This document shows, piece after piece, positions 1 to 8,058 of a stretch of DNA of 64,000 nt. Each line of letters opens with the position of its first letter. Position 1 is the first letter of the stretch. Source of the DNA: Thermoplasmata archaeon. GTDB lineage: Archaea > Thermoplasmatota > Thermoplasmata > Lutacidiplasmatales > UBA184. The translations under genes were made by a program, and so were the position numbers. The stretch spans positions 119,300 through 183,299 of the forward strand of contig JAKIWL010000003.1 of NCBI GenBank assembly GCA_022750055.1, written 5' to 3'. A model generated the notes under the pieces. That model was given only the letters and a program-made list of their open reading frames with translations, was not told the origin of the DNA and did no database searches.

Positions 1-28
1 GGCCGAGGCCCTCTCCGCCCCTGACACA

Positions 29-35
29 GTATAAC
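29..35. promoter_or_regulatory. possible TATA box near the left edge
   Basis: A short AT-rich motif, GTATAAC, stands alone in GC-rich DNA. Read on the minus strand it could drive a gene that starts just beyond the left edge of the window. The first 198 bases hold no convincing gene. Weak evidence: one motif only. Confidence 0.25.
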
Positions 36-198
36 ATGCATGTCTGGGGGGCCCTTTAGGGTTGCTCTCGGCATCGGGACGCCGGTCGGGGGTCGGATTG
101 CCGAGATCGGCTAGGGCGTCGTCGCTTCGGGGGCCCCGGATCTCCCCGGCACCGCGGACCGGGATAGGATTATTCGGGACGGCAGCGTCACGGCTCCG

Positions 199-885
199 GT
201 GCGGCCGGGTCTCGTCGTCATCGGCGTGGCGTTCCTCGCCGTCGCCGCCGTGAGCGCTACCTCCCTCTTCCTCTGGCCCAACACACCCTCTACCCGGACC
301 GTCACGACCGAAGTGCCGTCGACGGCGTCCGGTCCCAACGAGACCCGGGAGGCCCTGCTCGTCGGGACCAATAGCACATCCGGCACGTTCACCCTGGATT
401 GGCAGTCGACCGGACCGTTCCGGGTCGTCCTTTACGATGTGCCGGGATGCGCCAGCGCCGCCAGCGCCTGTGCGCGCGGCTCGCCCTTGGCCTCCTGGCC
501 GGGAAACCTCTCGGGGCACTTTCGCGCGGACGGACCGCTCGCCTTTCCTTACCTGCTGGTCTGGACCGACCGAAGCGGCTCCGTCGGTTCCCTTCAGGCG
601 ACCGCGGAATCCGTCGCCGAAGTGACGACGCCGGCCCCGGTGTGGGCGACCCTCGCGACCGTCGGGGCGCTCGGCTCACTGGGTGCCGTCGGGGTCGTGG
701 CGTTCTTCCTCGGCGTGTTCCTCCGGTCCGGAGTCTACCGGCGGCCCGGCGCTGCGGACGCATCTCGCCGTCCGGCCGTGGAGCGGGAACGGATTCCGTC
801 GGATGGGCCTACTGGCCCCAAAACGGGTTTTCCTGCCGACGGAGCCGGACCACCTCGTCCAGGACCGCCTTCTCCCGGTCCGTGA
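199..885 (+). CDS. small exported or membrane-anchored protein, unknown function
   Basis: This is a 228-residue protein I do not recognise. It begins with a hydrophobic segment (VVIGVAFLAVAAVSA) that acts as a signal or anchor. A Ser/Thr/Gly-rich outer domain of about 130 residues follows. A second membrane segment (LATVGALGSLGAVGVVAFFLGVFL) sits near residue 160, and the tail is charged and Pro-rich. The likely topology is an extracellular domain between two membrane helices. The start is GTG, and an AT-rich stretch (GGATTATT) lies about 25-30 bases upstream, which would fit a leaderless transcript. The last 77 bases overlap the end of infB on the other strand, so the Pro-rich tail could be read-through; the membrane part is better supported. 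Confidence 0.65.
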   Translation: MRPGLVVIGVAFLAVAAVSATSLFLWPNTPSTRTVTTEVPSTASGPNETREALLVGTNSTSGTFTLDWQSTGPFRVVLYDVPGCASAASACARGSPLASWPGNLSGHFRADGPLAFPYLLVWTDRSGSVGSLQATAESVAEVTTPAPVWATLATVGALGSLGAVGVVAFFLGVFLRSGVYRRPGAADASRRPAVERERIPSDGPTGPKTGFPADGAGPPRPGPPSPGP

Positions 886-2572
886 GCGGGGCCGATTTGA
901 GCAGGCGAGCCGCTCCCTCCGGTAGCTCCACGTAGAGCTGGTCGCCTTCCCGAACGTTGCGACCCACGACCGCGCCCTCGATCGACGCCGCGAGCTCGTC
1001 CGATTCGCCCGCCTCGGTCACCGAGACCTGGTCCTTCTGCAGGGCCTTCAACAGGCCCACGCCGACGCCGTCCGGTCGCATGACCCGGACTCCCGGTCGC
1101 AGCGTCCCGGCCAACACCTTGATCCCGACGATCGCAGGGTGGGAGCTACGGAACACAAACCCTCGGAGCACTTCGAACTTGGCCGGGTGAACGAGTTGGA
1201 GCCGACGCTGGGCCTTCAGGGCGGTCGACTTCTCCTCTCGCCACGCCACGTACTCCTCGAGGACCCGATACATCACGTCCCCCCGGAACACGCGGACGGG
1301 GGATTCGGAACCCTCGGGGAGGGCGTCGGGAAGCACCGGGACGTTGAACGCAAGCACGGCTCGATGGGTGGGATCCTTGACCGCCCCCACCTTCAGGACC
1401 GTCGGTCGGCCCACGGGCCCGACACCGGCCTCGTGGATCGGGATCGACGCCTGACGGCATTCGAACGCAAGCGCCTCGAGCCCTCCGAGTGTATCGGCCG
1501 CCAGCGCGACGCCCGACTCGGCGAGGTCGGCGACGGGGTGGCTTTCTTGGGCGAGGTCCGCCTCGGCGCTCGTTCGCTCTGCGTCCGTCCGGACCACCTT
1601 GAGGAGCCCGCCGGGAAGGGCATCCTCGATCCCGGGAGCCGCGAGGTAGACCCCTGCGGCGGCCTCGACCCTCGGTACCGAGTCGAGGACGGTCCGTTTG
1701 CCTCCACGCCCCCGCACCACGGGGGCGGGCCGGTAGATCCCGCGGATCTTGGTCGAGAACGGCGCGCTGCGGCCCGTCACGACCAGTTCGTCCCCGACGG
1801 AGACCGCGCCGCGATAGACGATGACGCTGCCGACCGGACCGATCCCTCGCTGGTCGCTCCGTTCGAGGATCGTGCCTTCCCCGGCCTGGTCGACGAGCTC
1901 GAGCTCGGCCTGGAGGAATCGTTGGGAGAGCCCGACGAGAAGCGCGATCAGCTCCGCGATCCCGACCCCGCTGCGTGCGGAGACCGGGGCGATCCCGATG
2001 TTCCGCGTGAAGTCGCTCACCCGGTCGTAGCGTTCGACGGAAAACCCCATCCGGTCCATCTCTTCGGCGAAGGCATACAGTCGGGCATCGAGGGCGCGCT
2101 CGAACTCGGGTCCGCAGCGCTTGAGCTGCTGGGCGAGGGAGATCGGTCCCGCCGGCTTCTTCCAGCCGGCGATGAGGTCGATCTTCGTGAGGGCCACGGC
2201 GAACGGGGTCTTCTCGTGGCGGAGGATCTGGACCGATTCGCGGGTCTGCGGCATCGCGCCTTCTCGGACGTCGACCACGAGGATGGCAAGGTCCGCGAGC
2301 GCGCCTCCCCGGCGCCGCATCGTCTCGAACGAGCGATGTCCGGGCGTGTCGATGAACAACAGTCCGGGGACGGAGAACCGTTGGGTGTCGAGGATCCCTT
2401 CACAGAGCGCGAGGACGCTCTCCTTCGGCACCTCGATCGCGCCGATGTGCTGGGTGATCCCTCCTGCTTCCCTCTGGGCCCGGATCGACCCGGAGATCCG
2501 GTCGAGCAGGGTCGTCTTTCCGTGGTCCACATGGCCCAGCAGCGAGACGATGGGCTGGCGAAGGTCGGCCAC
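809..2572 (-). CDS. infB: translation initiation factor aIF5B (IF-2 family GTPase)
   Basis: This is the archaeal/eukaryotic type IF-2 homologue, a GTPase that promotes subunit joining and initiator tRNA placement at the end of translation initiation. All G motifs are visible: G1 GHVDHGKT (residues 13-20), G2 region GGITQHIGA, G3 DTPGH (75-79), G4 TKID (129-132) and a G5-like SARSG. The 587 residues match archaeal aIF5B, which lacks the long bacterial N-terminal extension, and there is no intein in the P-loop region. The start is GTG, with a TATA-like box about 28 bases upstream, so it is probably leaderless. The 3' end overlaps the upstream convergent gene by 77 bases. Confidence 0.95.
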   Translation of the reverse strand: MADLRQPIVSLLGHVDHGKTTLLDRISGSIRAQREAGGITQHIGAIEVPKESVLALCEGILDTQRFSVPGLLFIDTPGHRSFETMRRRGGALADLAILVVDVREGAMPQTRESVQILRHEKTPFAVALTKIDLIAGWKKPAGPISLAQQLKRCGPEFERALDARLYAFAEEMDRMGFSVERYDRVSDFTRNIGIAPVSARSGVGIAELIALLVGLSQRFLQAELELVDQAGEGTILERSDQRGIGPVGSVIVYRGAVSVGDELVVTGRSAPFSTKIRGIYRPAPVVRGRGGKRTVLDSVPRVEAAAGVYLAAPGIEDALPGGLLKVVRTDAERTSAEADLAQESHPVADLAESGVALAADTLGGLEALAFECRQASIPIHEAGVGPVGRPTVLKVGAVKDPTHRAVLAFNVPVLPDALPEGSESPVRVFRGDVMYRVLEEYVAWREEKSTALKAQRRLQLVHPAKFEVLRGFVFRSSHPAIVGIKVLAGTLRPGVRVMRPDGVGVGLLKALQKDQVSVTEAGESDELAASIEGAVVGRNVREGDQLYVELPEGAARLLKSAPLTDREKAVLDEVVRLRRQENPFWGQ

Positions 2573-2595
2573 GACATCGAAACGGCGTCGCGACG

Positions 2596-2604
2596 CTCTT
2601 TACC
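2596..2604 (-). promoter_or_regulatory. box A of infB
   Basis: On the minus strand this reads GGTAAAGAG and is centred about 28 bases before the GTG of infB. It overlaps the stop codon of the upstream phosphatase-family gene. The position suggests a leaderless infB transcript. Confidence 0.4.
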
Positions 2605-3910
2605 GTTTCGAATCGGGGGGTGCCGACGCCGCCCCGAACGCCGCGAGCGGGCCCGCGACGAGAGGGACGACCAGTTCGGCCGCCTCGAGTCCCCCGTGCG
2701 CGCCGTACAGGAAACGCTTGGGTTTTCCCATTCCGGGCAGCCGGTAACTGAGAGACCCCGGACTGGGCACGAGGGCGAGCAGGTCGCCGAGGCGCTCGTG
2801 GATCTCCGGATGGAAGGGTGGGGGCCCAAAAAGTCCCGCATCGACCGCATCGGTCATCGGGATCACTCGAGACCCGTCGGGCAGCGCGTCGAGCAGCGCG
2901 GCTCGGAGGGGTGCTATGCGTCCGGACCGGGCCGAGAAGAATCCGGCGCGGCGGTCCCCGGCGAGCGGCCGCGCGAGCTCCGCGGCGACCGCCGGGATCG
3001 CGTCCACCGCGATCCCCGCCGATGGCTCGGCGGGCACCTGGCCGTGGTCGCCGGTTAGGAGGAGCATCGTCCGTTGCGCGAGACCAGGGGGCAGGTGGTC
3101 CGCCACGTACTCGATGAGCTGGGCCGTTCGTTCGATCTCGAGGTCGATCAGTCCCGGATGGGGTCCCTTGAGGTGCTGGATCGTATCGAGCTCGTCCCAG
3201 TAGACGCTGACAAAGCGCGGGGGGTGGCGCTCCAGGAGCTGGAGGAGTTCGTGGGCGAGGTCGGTGGCGGTCGCATATCCGACGAAGCGGGCGCCGTCGT
3301 ACAGAAGTCGCGAGAATCCCGTCCCCTGGAAGCGATCTCGTGTCAGGGCGGCCGAATCGACGCCACGGCGGAACAGGGTCGGCGCTCCGGAGAGGTGACC
3401 GGGTTCCCAGTCCGGCCCGACGAGGAGGTCCCTTTCCTCCATCCCCGTCGGGCTGAACTTCAGCATGTCCGCCACCATACCGAACCGGGGGAGGTACTGG
3501 CGGTATCCGAGCAGACCGTGCCGGCCTGGCGGCGTCGCGGTGGACAGGCTCAGCAGCGCGGCGGTCGTGGTGGACGGAAAGACCGAGGTGATTGGATGGG
3601 CGGATCGGCGCCAGAGGGCGCCCCGACCCGCCGGGCGATGCCCCGTCCAGCGGTCGAAATCGTACCATCCGAGGCCATCGATGACGAACTGGACGATCGT
3701 ACCCTCGAATCGGCCGCGGATGAACGGGTCGATGCTCGGGTCGAGGGGCGGGACGACGGGTGGATCCTCCCCCGCACCGCCTCCTCCGGCCGCCAGGATG
3801 GTCGCGGCCAGGTTGGGAAGGGACCGGCCCTCGTACGAAGGGATCGGCACCCCGAGCGGGCCGCGAGGTTCGCTCAGCCGCGCGGCGTCGTCAGTGAGGT
3901 CGGGGGTCAT
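2600..3910 (-). CDS. alkaline phosphatase superfamily phosphodiesterase/pyrophosphatase-like protein
   Basis: This 436-residue enzyme carries the metal-site pattern of the type I phosphodiesterase/nucleotide pyrophosphatase branch. A first metal Asp lies in FVIDGLGWYD (Asp78) and a nucleophile Thr in the FPSTTTAA region (114-116). Further conserved stretches are YWDELDTIQH, TGDHG and a C-terminal HGG. No signal peptide is seen, so a cytoplasmic enzyme is likely. Related archaeal proteins are annotated as nucleotide pyrophosphatases or phosphonoacetate-hydrolase-like; the substrate cannot be read from the sequence. The gene is 22 bases downstream of the DUF1634 gene and 27 bases upstream of infB, in line with co-transcription. 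Confidence 0.85.
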   Translation of the reverse strand: MTPDLTDDAARLSEPRGPLGVPIPSYEGRSLPNLAATILAAGGGGAGEDPPVVPPLDPSIDPFIRGRFEGTIVQFVIDGLGWYDFDRWTGHRPAGRGALWRRSAHPITSVFPSTTTAALLSLSTATPPGRHGLLGYRQYLPRFGMVADMLKFSPTGMEERDLLVGPDWEPGHLSGAPTLFRRGVDSAALTRDRFQGTGFSRLLYDGARFVGYATATDLAHELLQLLERHPPRFVSVYWDELDTIQHLKGPHPGLIDLEIERTAQLIEYVADHLPPGLAQRTMLLLTGDHGQVPAEPSAGIAVDAIPAVAAELARPLAGDRRAGFFSARSGRIAPLRAALLDALPDGSRVIPMTDAVDAGLFGPPPFHPEIHERLGDLLALVPSPGSLSYRLPGMGKPKRFLYGAHGGLEAAELVVPLVAGPLAAFGAASAPPDSKR

Positions 3911-3932
3911 GGGATCCTGCCGAGCAGTTCTC

Positions 3933-4292
3933 TCACGGGCTCAGTCCGATCCAGACGCTCGTGGCGAGAACGGCGAGAACGAAGGCCGTGATCAAGGAGA
4001 AGGAATACTCGCGACGGTGGGTGAAGTGCGCGAACGAGACCAGCACCCTCCCGATCGGGGTGAAAACGAGGACAAGGACCCCGAGCAGGATGAAGGCCTG
4101 GCCGTTCCCCACAACGATCCTGCCCGGAAGGGAGGCGACCGAGATCCGAGAGGGGGGGGCCAGGATGTCCGCGGTGCCCCCGACCAACGCGAGGCCGATC
4201 CCGACCAGGAGCAACGCCGCGGCGATGATGATCCCGATGCGCAGGGTCTCCTGTACCTCCTCCGAGAGCGTGGCATCCTCGCTAGCGATCAT
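3933..4292 (-). CDS. DUF1634 membrane protein, partner of TauE/SafE
   Basis: This is a 119-residue protein with three hydrophobic helices (around residues 18-40, 66-84 and 98-116). It matches the DUF1634 pattern of small proteins found next to TauE/SafE exporters. The ATG overlaps the TGA of the exporter gene (ATGA), which fixes the start even though the ORF track only lists a much longer frame. It is probably an accessory subunit of the neighbouring transporter; its biochemical role is not known. Confidence 0.8.
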   Translation of the reverse strand: MIASEDATLSEEVQETLRIGIIIAAALLLVGIGLALVGGTADILAPPSRISVASLPGRIVVGNGQAFILLGVLVLVFTPIGRVLVSFAHFTHRREYSFSLITAFVLAVLATSVWIGLSP

Positions 4293-5170
4293 GCCAGCAC
4301 CCCCGTTCCGCGCAACAGGAGGAGGAGCGCCGCGAGGACGAGGATGCCGACGAACACGAACCGGAGCCGTTGCCTCGTCCAGGTGCTGCCCCAATGGGTC
4401 GATAGGTAGCTCCCGAGGAGGACGGCGACCGCCACGGGCGCGACCAACGTCAGGGCCACATCCCCGGCGAAGAGATAGACGAGCGCTCCGGCCGAGGCCG
4501 TGACCCCGATCATCAGCGTCGAGGTGGCGCTCGCGACCCGCAGCGGAACGTTCATGAAGGCGTTCATGGCCGGGACCTTGAAGATCCCGCCTCCCACGCC
4601 CAACAGGCCCGAGGCGAGTCCGGCCAGCGAGGCGAATCCGAGCCCGTACGTGGTTCCACGGACGCGGTACACCTCCCGTTCTCCGCTCGAAGGGTCCACA
4701 TACTCCCCGCCTAGACGTAACCGATCGGCGAGCGGGTCCGGCGACCGGGTCTTGGTCCCAGACCGAGTTCGGCCCATCGACATCAGTACAGCGGCGAGCA
4801 GGATCACCGGGATCAGGGCGAGGATCAGTAGGTTGCCATGCCCCGAGAGCAGCGTGACCGAGATCAGCGCTCCGACGAGGCCCCCCACGACGGTGGCGGT
4901 CTCGAGGAACATCCCGAGTCTCAGGTTCACAAACCCCTCGCCCATTCTCGCTGCCGTGGCCCCCGTGGTCGTGGCGACCACGCTCACGAGGCTCGCTGCG
5001 ATGGCCACGTGAACGTCCAGTCCGAAGAGGAGGATGAGGGCGGGCACGAGGAAGAGGCCGCCGCCCACCCCCATCAGCGCGCCGATTGCCCCCGCGGCGA
5101 ACGAGACGATGAGCAGCAACGCGAGGTCGAAGAGCGGGGACGACCCGCCGATCGCGTCGAATGAGACCAC
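4289..5170 (-). CDS. TauE/SafE family sulfite/organosulfur exporter
   Basis: This 293-residue polytopic membrane protein has the duplicated signature of the family: GVGGGLFLVPAL in the first half and GVGGGIFKVPA in the second. There are about eight hydrophobic segments and a central polar loop of about 40 residues. Family members export sulfite, sulfoacetate or related small anions; the substrate here is unknown. The GTG start lies about 35 bases from a TATA-like motif that overlaps the end of dinB. It is followed by the DUF1634 gene with a four-base overlap. Confidence 0.88.
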   Translation of the reverse strand: MVSFDAIGGSSPLFDLALLLIVSFAAGAIGALMGVGGGLFLVPALILLFGLDVHVAIAASLVSVVATTTGATAARMGEGFVNLRLGMFLETATVVGGLVGALISVTLLSGHGNLLILALIPVILLAAVLMSMGRTRSGTKTRSPDPLADRLRLGGEYVDPSSGEREVYRVRGTTYGLGFASLAGLASGLLGVGGGIFKVPAMNAFMNVPLRVASATSTLMIGVTASAGALVYLFAGDVALTLVAPVAVAVLLGSYLSTHWGSTWTRQRLRFVFVGILVLAALLLLLRGTGVLA

Positions 5171-5199
5171 CCGAGCCCCGCCGCGTCACGCGGAGCGCG

Positions 5200-6330
5200 T
5201 TACTTAACGGTGGGGGGATTGACCGGGCCGAACTGGTCGAGCCGGACTTGCCGGTCGATGGCTTCGGAGAGTTTTTCCACGCCGACCGAGAGCGTCCGGA
5301 CACGGCGCCGGCGCGCTCTTCGCTCGGACTTCCACAATTCCCGGAACAACCGTTGGGCCTCGCCTCGCAAGGCTTCGGGGCCTTCCTGCACGCTCGGCAT
5401 CGTTCGGCTCCGCTGCGTCCGTTCGAAGTCCTGCCAACGCACGGCAACGGTCGCGGTGCGGTAGCGAAGGCGTTCCTGGGCGAGCGCGCCGGAAAGGTCC
5501 GCGGCGAGCTGGCCGATCGCGGCCTCGAGTTCCGGGAGGTTGTCGGTGTCCCGGTCGAACGTGTGGTCGGAGGAACGCGACCTTGGGGATCCCTCGGGCT
5601 CCCCGGCCTCGGCCGGCGATTCCCCCCGAGACAATCGGTAGAGCTCTTCTCCGAATCGTCCGAGCTTGTGCCGAACGGCCGGAGGAAGCGAACGGATCTC
5701 CCCGATCCGCACCACACCGACACCGGCCAGGAGCTCCTCGGTCTTCGGGCCGACTCCGGGTATGGCCCGCACCGAGAGGGGCGCGAGGAAATCGGCCGTC
5801 GCCTCCGGGGCGACCACCCGGACCCCGCCGGGCTTGGCCTCATCGGTCGCGATCTTGGCGACGATCCGGGAGCCGGCTACCCCGATCGAACAGGGAAGCC
5901 GCAGCGTCCCCTGGAGCTCGGCCTGCACCCGTTCGGCCCGAGCGCGGGCGGCGGCGACGTCCGGTAGGTCCTCGGTCATGGCCGCTTCGTCGATGCTCAA
6001 TGCGGTGACGTGTTCGAATCGCTCCGCTAGGAAAGCGCGGACCTCCCTCGCCACGCGGCCGTACTTATCGAAGTCCGGAGCGACCCAGATCGCCTCCGGG
6101 CACAACTGGCCGGCCCGAGCCACAGGCATCGCGCTGTGGACCCCGTTCGCGCGGGCTTCGTAGCTCGCCGACAGGACCACGCCTCGGCTCGGGCCATTCT
6201 TCGGGTCCGGCCCCACGATCACGGGCCGGCCCTCGAGTTCCGGGCGCTCCCGACGTTCACACGACACGTAGTACGCGTCGAGGTCCACGTAGAACACCCA
6301 GCGCACTTCGGTCCCCTCCCAGGGCGGCAT
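5200..6330 (-). CDS. dinB: Y-family DNA polymerase IV
   Basis: This is a translesion DNA polymerase of the Dpo4/DinB family. Catalytic carboxylates are visible in VDLDAYYVSC and SIDEAAM. The thumb/helix-hairpin motif (IPGVGPKTEELL) and a little-finger domain follow. The C-terminus contains no obvious PIP box, though DQFGP may be a remnant. The ORF track starts at 6459, but that start would run into the preceding KaiC gene. The ATG at 6330 gives 376 residues, a normal Dpo4 length, and a GTG eight codons later (VRWVFYVDLD) is also possible. It lies downstream of two KaiC-like genes on the same strand. Confidence 0.93.
   Translation of the reverse strand: MPPWEGTEVRWVFYVDLDAYYVSCERRERPELEGRPVIVGPDPKNGPSRGVVLSASYEARANGVHSAMPVARAGQLCPEAIWVAPDFDKYGRVAREVRAFLAERFEHVTALSIDEAAMTEDLPDVAAARARAERVQAELQGTLRLPCSIGVAGSRIVAKIATDEAKPGGVRVVAPEATADFLAPLSVRAIPGVGPKTEELLAGVGVVRIGEIRSLPPAVRHKLGRFGEELYRLSRGESPAEAGEPEGSPRSRSSDHTFDRDTDNLPELEAAIGQLAADLSGALAQERLRYRTATVAVRWQDFERTQRSRTMPSVQEGPEALRGEAQRLFRELWKSERRARRRRVRTLSVGVEKLSEAIDRQVRLDQFGPVNPPTVK
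5201..5209 (-). promoter_or_regulatory. box A of the TauE-DUF1634 operon
   Basis: The minus strand reads CGTTAAGTA. It overlaps the stop codon of dinB and lies about 35 bases before the GTG of the exporter gene. Confidence 0.4.
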
Positions 6331-6398
6331 CGAGTCCGGCGACTTGGGTGTTACTGTCCTCCGATCCGAGTCGGCGGTTGCGGGGACCGCGGGAGGCG

Positions 6399-7118
6399 CT
6401 ACGTGCTCCCGAAGTCGACCGCCTTGGCATCGACGGAGATGCCGCCGTTCCCGATCCAATACGGTTGGACGGTCCGGGCGTGGGCGGTCCGACGCATCTT
6501 CAGGATCCGGAGGGAGAGCCCCACCCGATGCCCATCCTCCGCCGTACTGTATCCGAGCAAGAGGACACCGTCCGCCACGTACTCGGACAGCCCATCGCGG
6601 GTCACCGCCGGATGGGTCGGGTCGGCTTCGGCGGTCAGGAGGGTCGTCGCGCCGGCGGCCCGACAGGCGCCAGCGAGTCCGAACAGGACCTGGCGCCTCG
6701 ACGGCTCGTCATCGCTCAACATGTTGAGCAGCGAGACCGAATCCACCACGATGCGTTTCGCTCCCAACTGGCTGAGCTCTTTACCGAAGGATCCCTGGAT
6801 CCGCTGGAGGCTCTGCTTGGTCTCCTTCGGGTCGAGACGCAGGATCTTGAGCGAGCCGGCCTTGAGGGCTTCGTCGACGGGCCAGCCGAACTGGCGAGCG
6901 CTCTCGGTGAGTTGAGGGGCGTCCTCCTCGAGGGAGAGGAACAGACCGGGTTCGCCCTTCGAGAACCCCGCGGCCAGGAACTGAAGGCCGAGACAGGTCT
7001 TCCCGGTTCCGGGCAGTCCCGTCACGAGGACGACGTGTCCGGCGGGAAAGCCTCCGCCGAGCATCTCGTCGAGGCCCTTCACCCCGGTGAGCACCCGGAC
7101 CGTACTAGATTCGCTCAT
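6399..7118 (-). CDS. KaiC-like RecA-superfamily ATPase
   Basis: This is a single-domain KaiC protein of 239 residues. It opens with the family signature (TGVKGLDEMLGGGFP), then an intact Walker A GLPGTGKT (34-41) and a Walker B-like strand RIVVDSVS. Archaeal single-domain KaiC proteins bind ATP and are thought to act as signalling or regulatory ATPases; no substrate is known for this one. The start overlaps the end of the preceding gene by 14 bases, so the two are translated together. That partner keeps the fold but has lost the Walker lysine, which suggests an active/inactive ATPase pair. Confidence 0.88.
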   Translation of the reverse strand: MSESSTVRVLTGVKGLDEMLGGGFPAGHVVLVTGLPGTGKTCLGLQFLAAGFSKGEPGLFLSLEEDAPQLTESARQFGWPVDEALKAGSLKILRLDPKETKQSLQRIQGSFGKELSQLGAKRIVVDSVSLLNMLSDDEPSRRQVLFGLAGACRAAGATTLLTAEADPTHPAVTRDGLSEYVADGVLLLGYSTAEDGHRVGLSLRILKMRRTAHARTVQPYWIGNGGISVDAKAVDFGST

Positions 7119-8016
7119 ACTGCGTGGTCACCAACCCGTTCAGTGCGCTCACCCGGATCACGAAACGGCCCTGCATCTCCGCGGGGATCCTCGAGAGCAC
7201 GGACATGAACTTCTCGATGAGCATGCTGCGGTTACGGTGCGAACTGAACGGTCCGGCCGTCCACGTGAAGGAGAGTACCCCATCGACGGAATCGTAGAGC
7301 GCCTTCTCCACGGAATCCGGCGCGACCCCGCGGGAGAGGATCAGATAAACGATGCCCCCCCACCACTTCGCCCGACGCCGGAGTCCCTTGACCAGGGTCA
7401 GGAGCGATTCGACCTCGATCCCCTTTCGGACGACGAGGTCCGTGAGCGAATCGATCAAGATCACGTTCGAGGCACCGTCCGCCTCGACCGCGTCGGCGAT
7501 GGCCGCGAGCGGGTCCGAACTCCGGGCCGCGGGAGCCGCAGCGAGCAGCGCGCTCCCGGAAGACGTCCACCCGGAGGGCACGACGGAGTCAGAAAAGTAT
7601 GCTTGAGAGATGTCGTGGAACCGCAGGTGTCGCTCGAGTACATCATGGTAGGCCGGCTCGAAGGTACCGGCGACCTCCCGTAGTACCTGCTCGCGGGACC
7701 GGGTCGCGCTGACATAGACGATCCCGTTCGGGTACACGAACGGTCCCGGGGCGTTCCCGAGGAAGAGGGCGTGGGTCCGGGGTTCGTCGTGATGGAGCAT
7801 GATGTGCACGGCGGAGGTAAGTGCGAATTCCTGGTGCCCCGCCCCCGCCTCCCCGATCAAGAGGACGACCGATCCCGCCGGTATTCCGCCTGTCAAGTAG
7901 TCGAAATCGGCTACCCCGGTTGGAACGCGATCCCCGGTCCCTTGGGCGGGGCTGAACGGTCGGGACGGGACCGTGTCGAGAGGTGCGCTCCAGGGCTGGG
8001 GAGAGTCCGTAGCCAT
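7105..8016 (-). CDS. KaiC-like protein with degenerate Walker A
   Basis: This 303-residue protein keeps the KaiC layout: TGVADFDYLTGGIPAGSVVLL followed by a P-loop position and a Walker B-like strand (NVILIDSLTDLV). The P-loop reads GEAGAGHQ, so the Lys-Thr/Ser pair is replaced by His-Gln. ATP hydrolysis is therefore unlikely, though nucleotide binding cannot be excluded. I chose the ATG at 8016; the longer ORF-track start at 8079 would sit inside truD. A TATA-like box lies 35-42 bases upstream, within the truD 3' end. It overlaps the next KaiC gene and probably works with it. Confidence 0.8.
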   Translation of the reverse strand: MATDSPQPWSAPLDTVPSRPFSPAQGTGDRVPTGVADFDYLTGGIPAGSVVLLIGEAGAGHQEFALTSAVHIMLHHDEPRTHALFLGNAPGPFVYPNGIVYVSATRSREQVLREVAGTFEPAYHDVLERHLRFHDISQAYFSDSVVPSGWTSSGSALLAAAPAARSSDPLAAIADAVEADGASNVILIDSLTDLVVRKGIEVESLLTLVKGLRRRAKWWGGIVYLILSRGVAPDSVEKALYDSVDGVLSFTWTAGPFSSHRNRSMLIEKFMSVLSRIPAEMQGRFVIRVSALNGLVTTQYERI

Positions 8017-8050
8017 GCCGGGTTTCCTAGCGTGGGATGCCCTGAACCCA

Positions 8051-8058
8051 CTATTAGA
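8051..8058 (-). promoter_or_regulatory. box A of the KaiC pair-dinB operon
   Basis: The minus strand reads TCTAATAG at the very end of truD. A start about 26 bases downstream would leave a leader of some 12 bases before the ATG at 8016. Confidence 0.4.

Noticed and set aside
1139-3668. Long plus-strand ORF (1139-3058) and minus-strand alternative ORF (2400-3668)
   Set aside because: They lie opposite or within infB and the phosphatase-family gene, with Arg/Pro/Gly-rich translation typical of antisense frames in GC-rich DNA.
5200-6459. Extended dinB ORF beginning at 6459
   Set aside because: The extra 43 residues overlap the KaiC gene and are unlike Y-family N-termini; the ATG at 6330 is used.
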